Notes: a model not told the origin generated them from the letters alone. A stretch of DNA of 64,000 nucleotides from SZUA-35 sp965530755 (GCA_965530755.1 CBESNA010000004.1:62001-126000); one strand, 5' to 3'; numbered from the stretch's first letter, positions 16,047-24,018 are shown. Numbers and translations are program-made.

Positions 16047-17990
16047 TCAGGAGGGGGACTCGGACGGAACGAACGTGATGAGCACGGCGTGGCTCTCGAC
16101 TTGGGTTCCGACGACCGCCCGCACCTCGGCCACCGTTCCGTTGCCGTCGGCCACGAGTGGATGCAACATCTTCATGGCCTCGAGAACCACGAGGGTCTGG
16201 CCGACTTCGACGACGTCACCGGCAGCCACGTTGACCTCGGCAATTGCTCCGGGGAATGGAGCGACCAGGGCGCCGTCGACGGCGTGGCCCACTCCAGCGG
16301 CGGCTGACCACCGCTGACTGCGGGAGACGACGGCGTACCCGTGGGTGCCTCCGTCGACGTTGATGGCAACCCGACCCAACTCGACGTCGATGACCACCGG
16401 AGCCGCACGTCTGACGCCGTCGGTGTCGACCCAGTCGAACCGCGATCCGCGGAGGGTTGCGCCCACGATCTGCGCATCGTCGAGGGCCACCTCGACCACA
16501 GAGCCATCCTTGGCACCCAGCCCGATGGTGGTCGGACTCCGGTGCGGGGTGGTCCGGAAACTGTCGAGCGCCGACCACGGATTGTCCGCAGCCCGCGCTC
16601 TCGCGGCCACTGTCCATGCCATCGCAGCCACTCGGGCCGGGTGGATCGATGGATCCAAGTGTGGAAACTCGTGCTCGTCGAGGAATCGAGTCGTGACTCG
16701 CCCGGCAACGACGGGGGGCTGGTCGATCAGCCAACGATGGAAGGGTGCCGTTGACGGAAGCCCGTCGATGATGAGCTCGTCGAGCGCTCGACGGAGCCCG
16801 GCGAGTGCCGACTCGCGGTCCGCCGCATGGACGATGAGCTTCGCGATCATCGGGTCGTAGTGCGGTGACACCATCGATCCGGCCTCGACGGCGCTTTCCC
16901 ACCGGATGCCCTCGGGAACGCTGATCTGATGGACGGTCCCGGTGTCCGGCCGGAACTCCTGACTTGCGTCTTCAGCCGTGATCCTGGCTTCGAACGAATG
17001 GCCGGAGAAGGCGATCTGATCCTGCTCGATCGGGAGGGCGGCGCCTTCGGCCGAACGGATCATGAGTTCGACCAGGTCGAGCCCGGTGACTTCCTCGGTG
17101 ACGGGGTGTTCCACCTGGAGTCGCGTGTTCATCTCCAGGAAGAAATAGTCGCCGTTGGTGTCGTCGACCACGTACTCGACAGTGCCAGCCGAGTCGTAGC
17201 CGATGGACGAGGCCAGAGCGATTGCCGCCCGACACAAGCCCGTTCGGGTCGCCTCGGGCAGATTCGGGGCCGGGGCTTCTTCGAGAAGCTTCTGGTAACG
17301 GCGTTGCACCGAACATTCCCGTGTGCCGAGATGCACCACGTTGCCGTGTTTGTCGCCGACGATCTGGACTTCGACGTGTCGGGGACGGGTGACGTAGCGC
17401 TCGACGATCACCCGATCGTCGCCGAAGGCCAGCCTGGCCTCGTCGGTCGCCGACTTGAGGGCCTCGGCGAAGTCGTCCGGTTCGTATGCGATCCTGATAC
17501 CCCGGCCCCCGCCACCGGCAGACGCCTTCACCAGAACCGGGAAGCCGATCTTCGCTGCCTGCTCGGCTAGCACTGCGGGATCCTGGGACTCGTCGTACCC
17601 GGGGATGATCGGCACTCCGGCACCGGCGGCGAGGCGCCGAGCCTCGATCTTGGACCCCATGCGATCGATGGCGTCAGGGTGCGGGCCGATCCAGATTCGA
17701 CCGCTGTCGACGACGGCACGGGCGAAGGCAGCTTGTTCGGAAAGGAATCCGTACCCGGGATGCACGGCGTCCGCTCCGCTCAGCTCTGCCGCATGCAGGA
17801 TGGCTTCGGCCGACAGGTACGAGGCGGCCAGATCGGCGGGGCCGATGCAGACCGCAGACGTTGCCTCTGCGACGTGGGGCGATGCCGCATCCGGTTCGGC
17901 GTACACGGCGACGGTCTGGTGGCCCAGGCGATGCGCAGTGCGAATGATCCGACGGGCGATTTCGCCTCGGTTGGCGATGAGAATACGCAT
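16047..17990 (-). CDS. accA1: Acyl-CoA carboxylase alpha subunit (biotin carboxylase + biotin carrier), probable methylcrotonyl-CoA carboxylase
   Basis: A 647-residue biotin-dependent carboxylase alpha chain. Residues 1-445 are biotin carboxylase (MRILIANRGEIARR, ATP-grasp loop SAGGGGRGIR, EMNTRLQVEHPVTE). A linker domain follows, and the C-terminal ~70 residues are the biotinyl domain with the biotinylated Lys in VLEAMKML. It carboxylates biotin with ATP and bicarbonate for transfer by the beta subunit. The start ATG 17988-17990 lies 2 bases after the TAG of the beta-subunit gene, implying coupling; a longer upstream frame overlapping that gene is rejected. With AccD1 it should convert 3-methylcrotonyl-CoA to 3-methylglutaconyl-CoA. 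Confidence 0.92.
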   Translation of the reverse strand: MRILIANRGEIARRIIRTAHRLGHQTVAVYAEPDAASPHVAEATSAVCIGPADLAASYLSAEAILHAAELSGADAVHPGYGFLSEQAAFARAVVDSGRIWIGPHPDAIDRMGSKIEARRLAAGAGVPIIPGYDESQDPAVLAEQAAKIGFPVLVKASAGGGGRGIRIAYEPDDFAEALKSATDEARLAFGDDRVIVERYVTRPRHVEVQIVGDKHGNVVHLGTRECSVQRRYQKLLEEAPAPNLPEATRTGLCRAAIALASSIGYDSAGTVEYVVDDTNGDYFFLEMNTRLQVEHPVTEEVTGLDLVELMIRSAEGAALPIEQDQIAFSGHSFEARITAEDASQEFRPDTGTVHQISVPEGIRWESAVEAGSMVSPHYDPMIAKLIVHAADRESALAGLRRALDELIIDGLPSTAPFHRWLIDQPPVVAGRVTTRFLDEHEFPHLDPSIHPARVAAMAWTVAARARAADNPWSALDSFRTTPHRSPTTIGLGAKDGSVVEVALDDAQIVGATLRGSRFDWVDTDGVRRAAPVVIDVELGRVAINVDGGTHGYAVVSRSQRWSAAAGVGHAVDGALVAPFPGAIAEVNVAAGDVVEVGQTLVVLEAMKMLHPLVADGNGTVAEVRAVVGTQVESHAVLITFVPSESPS

Positions 17991-17992
17991 GA

Positions 17993-19621
17993 CTACATCC
18001 GGTAGACGATGCCGCCGCTGGCGGGAGCGTCCTGTCGTGCGGCGAGACCAAGGCAAAGCCCCAGCACGTCGCGGGTGTGAACGGGATCGATGAGGCCGTC
18101 GTCCCACAAGCGAGACGTGGCGTAATACGGGTCCGACTGCGTCTCGTACTGATCGGCGACCTCGGCTCGAAGCCGGGCGACGTCCTCGTCGGTCGTGTCG
18201 TCTGCCGACATTCCGGCGAGACGGATGTCGACCAGCACGGTCTGCGCTGTCTCGGCCGACATGGTGGCGATCCGACTGGTCGGCCACGCGAACAGGAACC
18301 GGGGAGCGAACCCGCGCCCGCACATGCCGTAGTTTCCGGCGCCGTAGGAACCCCCCACGAGCACCGTGAACTTCGGGACGCTCGCATTAGCGACGGCTGC
18401 GACCATCTTGGCGCCATGTTTGGCGATGCCGGCGGCTTCGGAGTCCTTGCCGACCATGTAGCCGGTCGTATTCTGCAGGAACACGAGCGGCACCTGACGC
18501 TGCTCGCAGAGTTCGATGAAATGGGTCGCCTTCAGCGCAGCCTCCGAGAAGATGATCCCGTTGTTGCCGATGATGCCGACCTGATGACCCCACAACCGGG
18601 CGAAGCCGCAAACAATCGTCTCGCCCCATTCTGGTTTGAACGGGGCGAAGCGTGAGCCGTCTGTCAGGCGGATGATGATCTCGGAGATGTCGAAGGGGAT
18701 ACGGGCGTCGGCACTGACCACGGCGTGCAGCTCGTCAAGGTCGAAGTTGGGCGGCTCGACGGGGGAGGGGGCGGCCCACTCCTGTGGGTGGTCGATACGA
18801 CGACGATTCGCAGTGCTGCAGATCTCGCGCAGCTTTGCGTAGGCCTCTCGTTCGTCGTCGACGCGGTGGTCACTGACACCGGACACCTTGGTGTGCAAGG
18901 TGGCTCCGCCGAGTTCGTCAGGATCGACGACCTCACCAAGCGCAGCCTTCACGATCGGGGGTCCGCCGAGGAAGATCCGACCGATGCCCTCCACCATGAT
19001 CACCTCGTCAGACAGTGCCGGCACGTAGGCCCCACCCGCCGTGCAGCCGCCGAGCACGACAGACAGCTGCGGCAGCCCCATCGCCGACATCCTGGCCTGC
19101 CGGTAGAAGGTGCCCCCGAAGTGGTCTTTGTCAGGGAAGACTTCGTCCTGCATCGGCAAGAACGCTCCGCCGGAATCAACGAGGTAGATGCAGCCGAGGT
19201 CGTTCTCCTCTGCGATCTCCTGCGCCCGCACGTGCTTCTTGATCGACACGGGCATCAGCGAGCCACCCTTCACCGTGGCGTCGTTGGCGATGAACATCCA
19301 GGGGACGCCGTGAACGATGCCGATCCCGGTGACGATGCCGGCCCCCGGGGCCGAGTCGTCGTACTGGCCCCATCCGGCAAGAGTCGACAGTTCGAGGAAC
19401 GACGTGCCCTGGTCGATGACGAGGTCGATGCGGTCTCGGACCATGACCTTCCCACGCGAATGATGGCGCTCGATCGCCCGATCGCGCCGCGGACCTCCGT
19501 CGATCGCCCACTGCATCCGCTCGGTCAGTGTCTGGGCCAGTGCTCGATTGGTCTCGAGGTTCTCCTTGGCAGTGGAACTGCCGAGATCGAGGCGGGATGC
19601 AATCGTGTTGATTGCCGTCAT
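17993..19621 (-). CDS. accD1: Acyl-CoA carboxylase beta subunit (carboxyltransferase), methylcrotonyl-CoA type
   Basis: A 542-residue carboxyltransferase that moves CO2 from carboxybiotin to an acyl-CoA. The sequence has the methylcrotonyl/geranyl-CoA-type signature LVDSGGAFLPMQDEVFPD and GGCTAGGAYVPALSDE, plus two crotonase-like halves with oxyanion-hole glycines (NTTGYMVGKDSE, GGSYGAGNYGM). These features and the gene order favour methylcrotonyl-CoA carboxylase over acetyl/propionyl-CoA types. The start ATG 19621 is preceded by GGAGGA and overlaps the TetR stop by ATGA. It is the first structural gene after the regulator. Confidence 0.92.
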   Translation of the reverse strand: MTAINTIASRLDLGSSTAKENLETNRALAQTLTERMQWAIDGGPRRDRAIERHHSRGKVMVRDRIDLVIDQGTSFLELSTLAGWGQYDDSAPGAGIVTGIGIVHGVPWMFIANDATVKGGSLMPVSIKKHVRAQEIAEENDLGCIYLVDSGGAFLPMQDEVFPDKDHFGGTFYRQARMSAMGLPQLSVVLGGCTAGGAYVPALSDEVIMVEGIGRIFLGGPPIVKAALGEVVDPDELGGATLHTKVSGVSDHRVDDEREAYAKLREICSTANRRRIDHPQEWAAPSPVEPPNFDLDELHAVVSADARIPFDISEIIIRLTDGSRFAPFKPEWGETIVCGFARLWGHQVGIIGNNGIIFSEAALKATHFIELCEQRQVPLVFLQNTTGYMVGKDSEAAGIAKHGAKMVAAVANASVPKFTVLVGGSYGAGNYGMCGRGFAPRFLFAWPTSRIATMSAETAQTVLVDIRLAGMSADDTTDEDVARLRAEVADQYETQSDPYYATSRLWDDGLIDPVHTRDVLGLCLGLAARQDAPASGGIVYRM

Positions 19622-20238
19622 GGGGTCCTCCCAGGTCGGGGGTTGGCGATGCCGAGACCGCTGACGGTCTGGCGGACGATGGTGTCGGCGACGTCGTCGA
19701 GAGTGCGAGCGCCGGTGGGCGTGAACCACTCCAGGGCCGAACTCATTGCGCCGAGCAGAAGCAGTCTGACGAGTGTCAGATCCGCATCGGTATACGGAGC
19801 CACCTCGCGCAGCAATGTCTGCCAGCGCTGCTCGTAGGCGTCTCTTACCGGTATCGATGCGGCCCGAACTGACGGGGGAGCCGAGTGGAACACGGTGACG
19901 TGAGCGGCGGTGTAGGCGCCGTGCTCGAACAGGGCCGCAAGGTGGGCTCGGACATGACGTCGCAGCCGTTCCACGGGGGTGAGCTCCGCCGAGTGCGACG
20001 CAGCGACGGTGAGGAAGACATCATCGACGGCGACGATGCCGCGGCGAAGGATCTCTTCGAGAATCTCGTCCTTCGAGCCGAAGTGGTAATAGACCGAACC
20101 GGCCTGCATCCCCGAGGAGGAGGCGATGTCACGGAGCGAGGTGGCGGCGTACCCATGACGCAGAAAGAGCTGTGCCGCCTCGTCGAGGATGCGAACCCGC
20201 CCGATCGGTTCGTGGTCGGTGTCGGAGGCGAGTGACAT
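19618..20238 (-). CDS. TetR-family regulator of the carboxylase/acyl-CoA dehydrogenase operon
   Basis: A 206-residue TetR repressor. The N-terminal helix-turn-helix is visible as AAQLFLRHGYAATSLRDIA...GSVYYHFGSKDEIL (~residues 15-60). The C-terminal ligand domain is of the type found in regulators of acyl-CoA catabolism. Its stop overlaps the carboxylase beta ATG. A near-perfect 16-18 bp palindrome lies 13 bases upstream of its ATG, so autoregulation and control of the downstream genes are expected; an acyl-CoA intermediate is the likely inducer (inference). ATG 20238 was chosen over a TTG three codons upstream. Confidence 0.9.
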   Translation of the reverse strand: MSLASDTDHEPIGRVRILDEAAQLFLRHGYAATSLRDIASSSGMQAGSVYYHFGSKDEILEEILRRGIVAVDDVFLTVAASHSAELTPVERLRRHVRAHLAALFEHGAYTAAHVTVFHSAPPSVRAASIPVRDAYEQRWQTLLREVAPYTDADLTLVRLLLLGAMSSALEWFTPTGARTLDDVADTIVRQTVSGLGIANPRPGRTP

Positions 20239-20250
20239 CGAGCGCAACCT

Positions 20251-20268
20251 ACCGAACGATCGTTAGGT
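20251..20268. promoter_or_regulatory. Palindromic TetR operator
   Basis: ACCGAACGATCGTTAGGT is an inverted repeat with one mismatched pair around a perfect AACGATCGTT core. It lies 13 bp upstream of the tetR ATG and covers the stop codon of the preceding SDR gene (TAA, 20265-20263). Size and symmetry fit a TetR-dimer site, so it is the likely control element for the tetR-accD1-accA1-fadE run. Confidence 0.65.
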
Positions 20269-21051
20269 TGTCCAGCCGACCGTTCGCGTCGCGCCGACCC
20301 CATGAACGGGGGTGAATTGGGCGCCGCCGTAGGTTTGTTCGGTTGGCACGATCTCGATCGTGCTCACGTTCACCCGCCACGGCGCACTGACGGCGTAGAG
20401 GATCGCCTGCGCAACATCGTCAGGCGTGATGTCCTGGATCCCGGTGTCCTTCGCCGCAGCCACAGCAGCGGGATCGTCCAGCGCCACGTCGTAGAACTCG
20501 GTGGCCACACGGCCGGGGCAGATCTCGGTGATGCGGATCCCTGTGCCTCGCAACTCCTGGCGGAGATCCTGTGACAACAACCGAACCGCACCCTTCGTTG
20601 CGCCGTAGAGCGCGGCAGGCCCTGGGTAGAGCGCAAGGACCGAACTGACATTGACGATGTGGCCCCGTCCCCGCTCGATCATGCCGGGCAGTACGGCGCG
20701 AGTCATGTTCACCAACCCGGTCACGTTCGTTTCGATCGTCCGCTCGACATCGTCGTCCGACGCCTCCCAGATCGCCCCCATCGCCCGGCCGAGTCCGGCG
20801 TTGTTCACGACCAGGTCGAACGGTTCGGACTGACCAACGGTGCGAACCGCTCCCGCGTCCGTGACGTCGAGGGTGATGGGCACGCAGCCGGTTTCCTCGG
20901 CCAACGCCTCGAGGCGGTCCCTCCGACGGGCGGCGGCAACGACGTGCCACCCGGCGCCGGCGAGCACTCGTGTGGTCGCCGCTCCGATGCCGCTCGATGC
21001 CCCCGTGACCAGGGCCGTTCGTGGCGGTGTCCGAGTAGTCTTTACGCTCAT
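20263..21051 (-). CDS. Short-chain dehydrogenase/reductase (SDR)
   Basis: A 262-residue classical SDR oxidoreductase. The NAD(P)-binding motif is VTGASSGIGAAT (residues ~14-25), followed by AARRRDRLEA, where the Arg pair suggests NADP(H). NNAGLG is present; the catalytic Ser is in VNVSSVLA, and Tyr/Lys appear as YGATKGAV. The start is ATG 21049-21051. A much longer open frame runs upstream across the divergent lyase gene and is rejected as its antisense shadow. It lies 24 bp upstream of tetR on the same strand and 48 bp from the divergent CitE-like gene. The substrate is unknown. Confidence 0.88.
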   Translation of the reverse strand: MSVKTTRTPPRTALVTGASSGIGAATTRVLAGAGWHVVAAARRRDRLEALAEETGCVPITLDVTDAGAVRTVGQSEPFDLVVNNAGLGRAMGAIWEASDDDVERTIETNVTGLVNMTRAVLPGMIERGRGHIVNVSSVLALYPGPAALYGATKGAVRLLSQDLRQELRGTGIRITEICPGRVATEFYDVALDDPAAVAAAKDTGIQDITPDDVAQAILYAVSAPWRVNVSTIEIVPTEQTYGGAQFTPVHGVGATRTVGWTT

Positions 21052-21099
21052 TCTCGAACCGTACTCGTGCCGACCCCCGGGGTCTGGAACGATGGGGCG

Positions 21100-21966
21100 A
21101 TGCCCGTACCCCTCACTTCGCTCGGCCGCATGCGCTCCGTGCTCATTGCCCCCGCTGTTCGGCCCGATTTCTTGGCCAAGCTCCCCGCTCGGGGCGCCGA
21201 TCTGCTTTTCGTCGATTGCGAGGACGCCGTACCCGCCAACGCCAAGGCCGAAGCACGGGCGACGGCTCGGACCGCTGTCCCTGACCTCGTTGCCGCCGGA
21301 TGCGCGGTGATCGTCCGTGTCAACGCGATCGCCTCGGCCTGGTTCGACGACGACATCGCAACCGGAGTTGCCCCCGAGGCATCTGCTGTCGTGATCCCCA
21401 AGGTCGACAATTTCAGCGACCTGGATCGTGCCGCGGCAGCCATGAATCGAGCCAGGCTCGACCACGTCGGTATCTTCGCCGGCTTCGAAACGGCTTTGGG
21501 CGTAGCTGATTGCCGATCGCTCCTGGCCCACCCTCGCGTCGTCGGCGCGTACTTCGGAGCCGAGGACTACATCGCCGACATGGGAGGCGTCCGCACGACG
21601 TCCAACCTCGAGGTGGCCTACGCCAGATCCAGGACCGTGCTCGCCGCTCGTCTTGCCGGAGTCCCGATCGTCGATCAGGTCGTCACGGACTTCCGCAACG
21701 AGGTTGTGTTTCGGGGAGAGGCGGAATCGGCCCGCAATCTCGGATATGTAGGGAAGTTGTGTATCCACCCGTCCCAGGTCCAGATCGCCAACGCTGCCTT
21801 CGTTCCGAGCGTGGACGATCTCGATCGTGCCAGACGCCTTCTGGCCGCCTACGACGAAGCGTCGGCGAACGGTGTAGCCGCCATCGATTTCGAAGGGCAG
21901 ATGGTCGACGAACCGCTTGCTGCCCAAGCCCGCAACACACTCGCCAGAGCCGAGGAGCCGACATGA
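21100..21966 (+). CDS. citE: CitE-like beta-hydroxyacyl-CoA lyase (Rv2498c-like)
   Basis: A 288-residue TIM-barrel HpcH/HpaI-CitE family lyase. Acidic metal and substrate residues are visible in FVDCEDAVP, GFETALGV and FGAEDYIADMGG; the CoA-binding Arg is probably in VIVRVNAI. In M. tuberculosis the homologue next to the same carboxylase cluster, Rv2498c, is reported to cleave beta-hydroxyacyl-CoAs, serving both leucine catabolism (HMG-CoA) and itaconate dissimilation (citramalyl-CoA). The same role is inferred here from family and neighbours. The start ATG 21100 is preceded by a G-rich stretch; the long upstream frame overlaps the SDR gene and is rejected. The stop overlaps the MaoC ATG (ATGA). 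Confidence 0.85.
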   Translation: MPVPLTSLGRMRSVLIAPAVRPDFLAKLPARGADLLFVDCEDAVPANAKAEARATARTAVPDLVAAGCAVIVRVNAIASAWFDDDIATGVAPEASAVVIPKVDNFSDLDRAAAAMNRARLDHVGIFAGFETALGVADCRSLLAHPRVVGAYFGAEDYIADMGGVRTTSNLEVAYARSRTVLAARLAGVPIVDQVVTDFRNEVVFRGEAESARNLGYVGKLCIHPSQVQIANAAFVPSVDDLDRARRLLAAYDEASANGVAAIDFEGQMVDEPLAAQARNTLARAEEPT

Positions 21967-22463
21967 CCACGCCAGACCCGCGACCCGTCACGGGCAAGTG
22001 GCTCGAAGAGCTCACGCCCGGCCTCGTGATCCACCATGCGATCCGCCGCACGATCACCGAATCCGACAACGTGATGTTCACATCGATGACCATGAATCCG
22101 GCGTGGCTGCATCTCGATTTCGACTACGCAGAGAACGAGACGGAATTCGGTAAACCGTTGGTGAACTCCATGCTCACGATCGCCATGGTCGTCGGCATCT
22201 CGGTCCACGAGACGACGTTGGGCACCACCGTTGCGAACCTCGGCTTCGCCGAGACCGTCTTCCCCGCCCCGATGTTCCATGGCGACACACTGCGGGTGGA
22301 GACCGAAGTGCGGTCGAGCCGGCCGTCCTCCTCCCGACCGAACCAGGGAATCGTCGAGTTCGAACATCGGGGGTTCAACCAACACGGCACGCTGACCTGT
22401 CGAGCCGTCCGGTCTGCCTTGATGCTGCGGGCACCCGGAGCCGAAGCGGGGGCAGACGCATGA
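21963..22463 (+). CDS. MaoC-like hot-dog dehydratase/hydratase (Rv2499c-like)
   Basis: A 166-residue single hot-dog domain of the MaoC/(R)-enoyl-CoA hydratase group. The hydratase-2 type segment MTMNPAWLHLDFDYA carries the Asn-Pro-x-x-His pattern, preceded by an acidic residue in TESDNVMF. It overlaps the CitE-like gene by 4 bases and is itself overlapped by the kinase start (ATGA at 22460). Together with the divergent carboxylase cluster it mirrors Rv2499c-Rv2498c, so hydration of 3-methylglutaconyl-CoA to HMG-CoA is a reasonable prediction. No crotonase-type hydratase lies in this cluster, which supports the idea. Confidence 0.83.
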   Translation: MTTPDPRPVTGKWLEELTPGLVIHHAIRRTITESDNVMFTSMTMNPAWLHLDFDYAENETEFGKPLVNSMLTIAMVVGISVHETTLGTTVANLGFAETVFPAPMFHGDTLRVETEVRSSRPSSSRPNQGIVEFEHRGFNQHGTLTCRAVRSALMLRAPGAEAGADA

Positions 22464-23386
22464 GTGGCCCGATCGTCACCCTCACCCTCAATCCGGCGCT
22501 CGACATCTCCTCGAGCGTCGAATTCGTAGCGCCAATGCACAAGCTTCGCTGCGCCGCCCCGTCAACCGAACCCGGTGGAGGCGGCATCAATGTCAGCCGC
22601 GTGTGTCAGCGACTCGGCGAAGACACTGTCGCCATCGCTGCGGTCGGCGGAGCGGTCGGCGACCGCTTCGGGCGGCTCCTGGCCAGCGAGCTGATTCCGT
22701 TCATCGCCCTGCCGATCGAGGGTGAGACCAGGGAGAGTTTCACCGTCAACGAAACAACCACCGGCCAGCAGTATCGGTTCGTCTTTCCCGGACCTGCGAC
22801 CGATGAGGTTCACTTCGCTCAGGCCGGACAGTTGATGGCCGAGGTTGCGATCGACAGCCCTGTTGCGGTCATGTCCGGGTCGATGCCGGAACTCCCGAAG
22901 GGTTCGATCGACCAACTTGTGAGACTGCTCGGCGAGACGAAATTGATCATCGACACGTCCGGGTCGGCGCTGCTCGACGCTCTCGGATCGTCGGCGGCAA
23001 TGGTGAAGCCGAGTGCTCGTGAGCTGGCCGCCGTGGTCGGGCGCAACCTCGGCGACGAACGAGCCATCGAGGCCGCCGCACGTGAGGTACTGGCCAACTC
23101 GCCCGTCGGCGCCCTGCTGGTGTCGATCGGGGCCGGCGGTGCTTTTCTCTGTACCGAGGACGCCGTCGTCCGTTTCCGAGCCCCGTCCGTGCAGGTACGA
23201 AGTGCGGTGGGCGCGGGCGATTCGCTCGTCGCCGGCATCGCTGTCGGGCTTCGGCGCGGCGATTCGTTGGTCGATTCGGTCGCTCTAGGGATCGCATGCG
23301 GCTCGGCAACCGTGATGTCGCAAGGCACCGAACTGTGCTCGCTTGGCGACATCGAGGATCTGATTCCGCTCGTCGAAGTCCGCTGA
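22460..23386 (+). CDS. pfkB: PfkB-family sugar-phosphate kinase (6-phosphofructokinase 2 / tagatose-6-phosphate kinase type)
   Basis: A 308-residue ribokinase-fold kinase. Family blocks are TLNPALDISSSVE at the N-terminus, EPGGGGINVSR for sugar-phosphate binding, and the C-terminal VGAGDSLVAG with the catalytic Asp and anion hole. The GGGGINVSR block and QYRFVFPGP closely resemble E. coli PfkB, so phosphorylation of fructose-6-phosphate or tagatose-6-phosphate by ATP is expected. It overlaps the MaoC gene by ATGA, placing a glycolytic-type kinase in an operon with acyl-CoA genes, which is unusual. The Sec-containing peroxidase follows after 38 bp. Confidence 0.86.
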   Translation: MSGPIVTLTLNPALDISSSVEFVAPMHKLRCAAPSTEPGGGGINVSRVCQRLGEDTVAIAAVGGAVGDRFGRLLASELIPFIALPIEGETRESFTVNETTTGQQYRFVFPGPATDEVHFAQAGQLMAEVAIDSPVAVMSGSMPELPKGSIDQLVRLLGETKLIIDTSGSALLDALGSSAAMVKPSARELAAVVGRNLGDERAIEAAAREVLANSPVGALLVSIGAGGAFLCTEDAVVRFRAPSVQVRSAVGAGDSLVAGIAVGLRRGDSLVDSVALGIACGSATVMSQGTELCSLGDIEDLIPLVEVR

Positions 23387-23424
23387 TCGCCGACGCTCGA
23401 CCGAAGAATCGCTACTCTGCGCTG

Positions 23425-23898
23425 ATGGACCACTTCCACGATCTACACATGACCTCGATCACCGGCGAGGACGTCGACTTCAGCACCTTTCGTGACCAGA
23501 TGGCGTTGGTGGTGAACGTCGCCTCGAAATGAGGCCTCACGCCCCAGTACGCAGGTCTGCGTACGCTTCATGAAGAGAACGACGGACTCACGGTCCTGGG
23601 TTTCCCGTGCAACCAATTCGCCGATCAGGAACCCGGCACCGACGCCGAGATCCTGGAATTCGCAACCAGCACGTTCGACGTCACCTTTCCGATGTTCTCG
23701 AAGATCGACGTCAACGGTGACCACGAAGCAGAGCTCTACACGCTGCTCAAGGCCCAAGCCGCCGACGACGAGGGCAAAGCGGACATCGCCTGGAACTTCA
23801 CCAAGTTCCTCATCGGCCCCGACGGCAACGTCATCAAACGCTTCGCCCCGCAGGCGGAGCCGACTGCGATCGGCGAGTTCATCGCCGGCCTCGGCTGA
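23425..23898 (+). CDS. Selenocysteine-containing glutathione peroxidase (in-frame UGA)
   Basis: A 157-residue glutathione-peroxidase family protein whose catalytic residue is encoded by TGA at 23530-23532 (codon 36). The frame is continuous on both sides: NVASK-U-GLTPQY is followed by VLGFPCNQF and IAWNFTKFLIG. The tetrad is Sec36, Gln64, Trp123 and Asn124. Homologues have Cys or Sec exactly there, so this is recoding and not a premature stop. A perfect 7-bp hairpin with a GGTC loop starts 14 bases after the UGA (see the SECIS entry). selD is in the same window at 33.8 kb. Role: reduction of hydroperoxides with thioredoxin or another thiol. It lies 38 bp after pfkB and is probably co-transcribed. 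Confidence 0.95.
23530..23532 (+). other. Selenocysteine codon (UGA) of glutathione peroxidase
   Basis: TGA at codon 36 occupies the peroxidatic Cys/Sec position; coding similarity continues without a break on the 3' side to 23898. Confidence 0.93.
23547..23564 (+). promoter_or_regulatory. Bacterial SECIS hairpin of glutathione peroxidase mRNA
   Basis: GTACGCA-GGTC-TGCGTAC forms a perfect 7-bp stem with a GGUC apical loop; the loop begins 21 bases after the UGA. The apex GCAGGTCTGC is, from memory, identical to that of the E. coli fdhF SECIS. Distance and loop sequence fit recognition by the elongation factor SelB. Confidence 0.9.
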
Positions 23899-24018
23899 CC
23901 AAATGGGGTCGCGCTGGGTGTCTCGTCAGCGTGAACTCCTGCGGGAAACGTTTCAGATTGCGTTCAGTTCTCAGCGCCATTTGCTCTGTGCTTCTACGGT
24001 GAGTTGACTCGAGAGGAC

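Noticed and set aside
21052..21927. 292-residue N-terminal extension of the SDR gene
   Set aside because: It is antisense to the CitE-like gene and the SDR cofactor motif begins about 14 residues after the ATG at 21051.
23530..23532. TGA in the glutathione peroxidase read as a nonsense mutation (pseudogene)
   Set aside because: It falls exactly on the catalytic Sec/Cys codon, both flanks are conserved in one frame, and a SECIS hairpin with the right loop and spacing follows.
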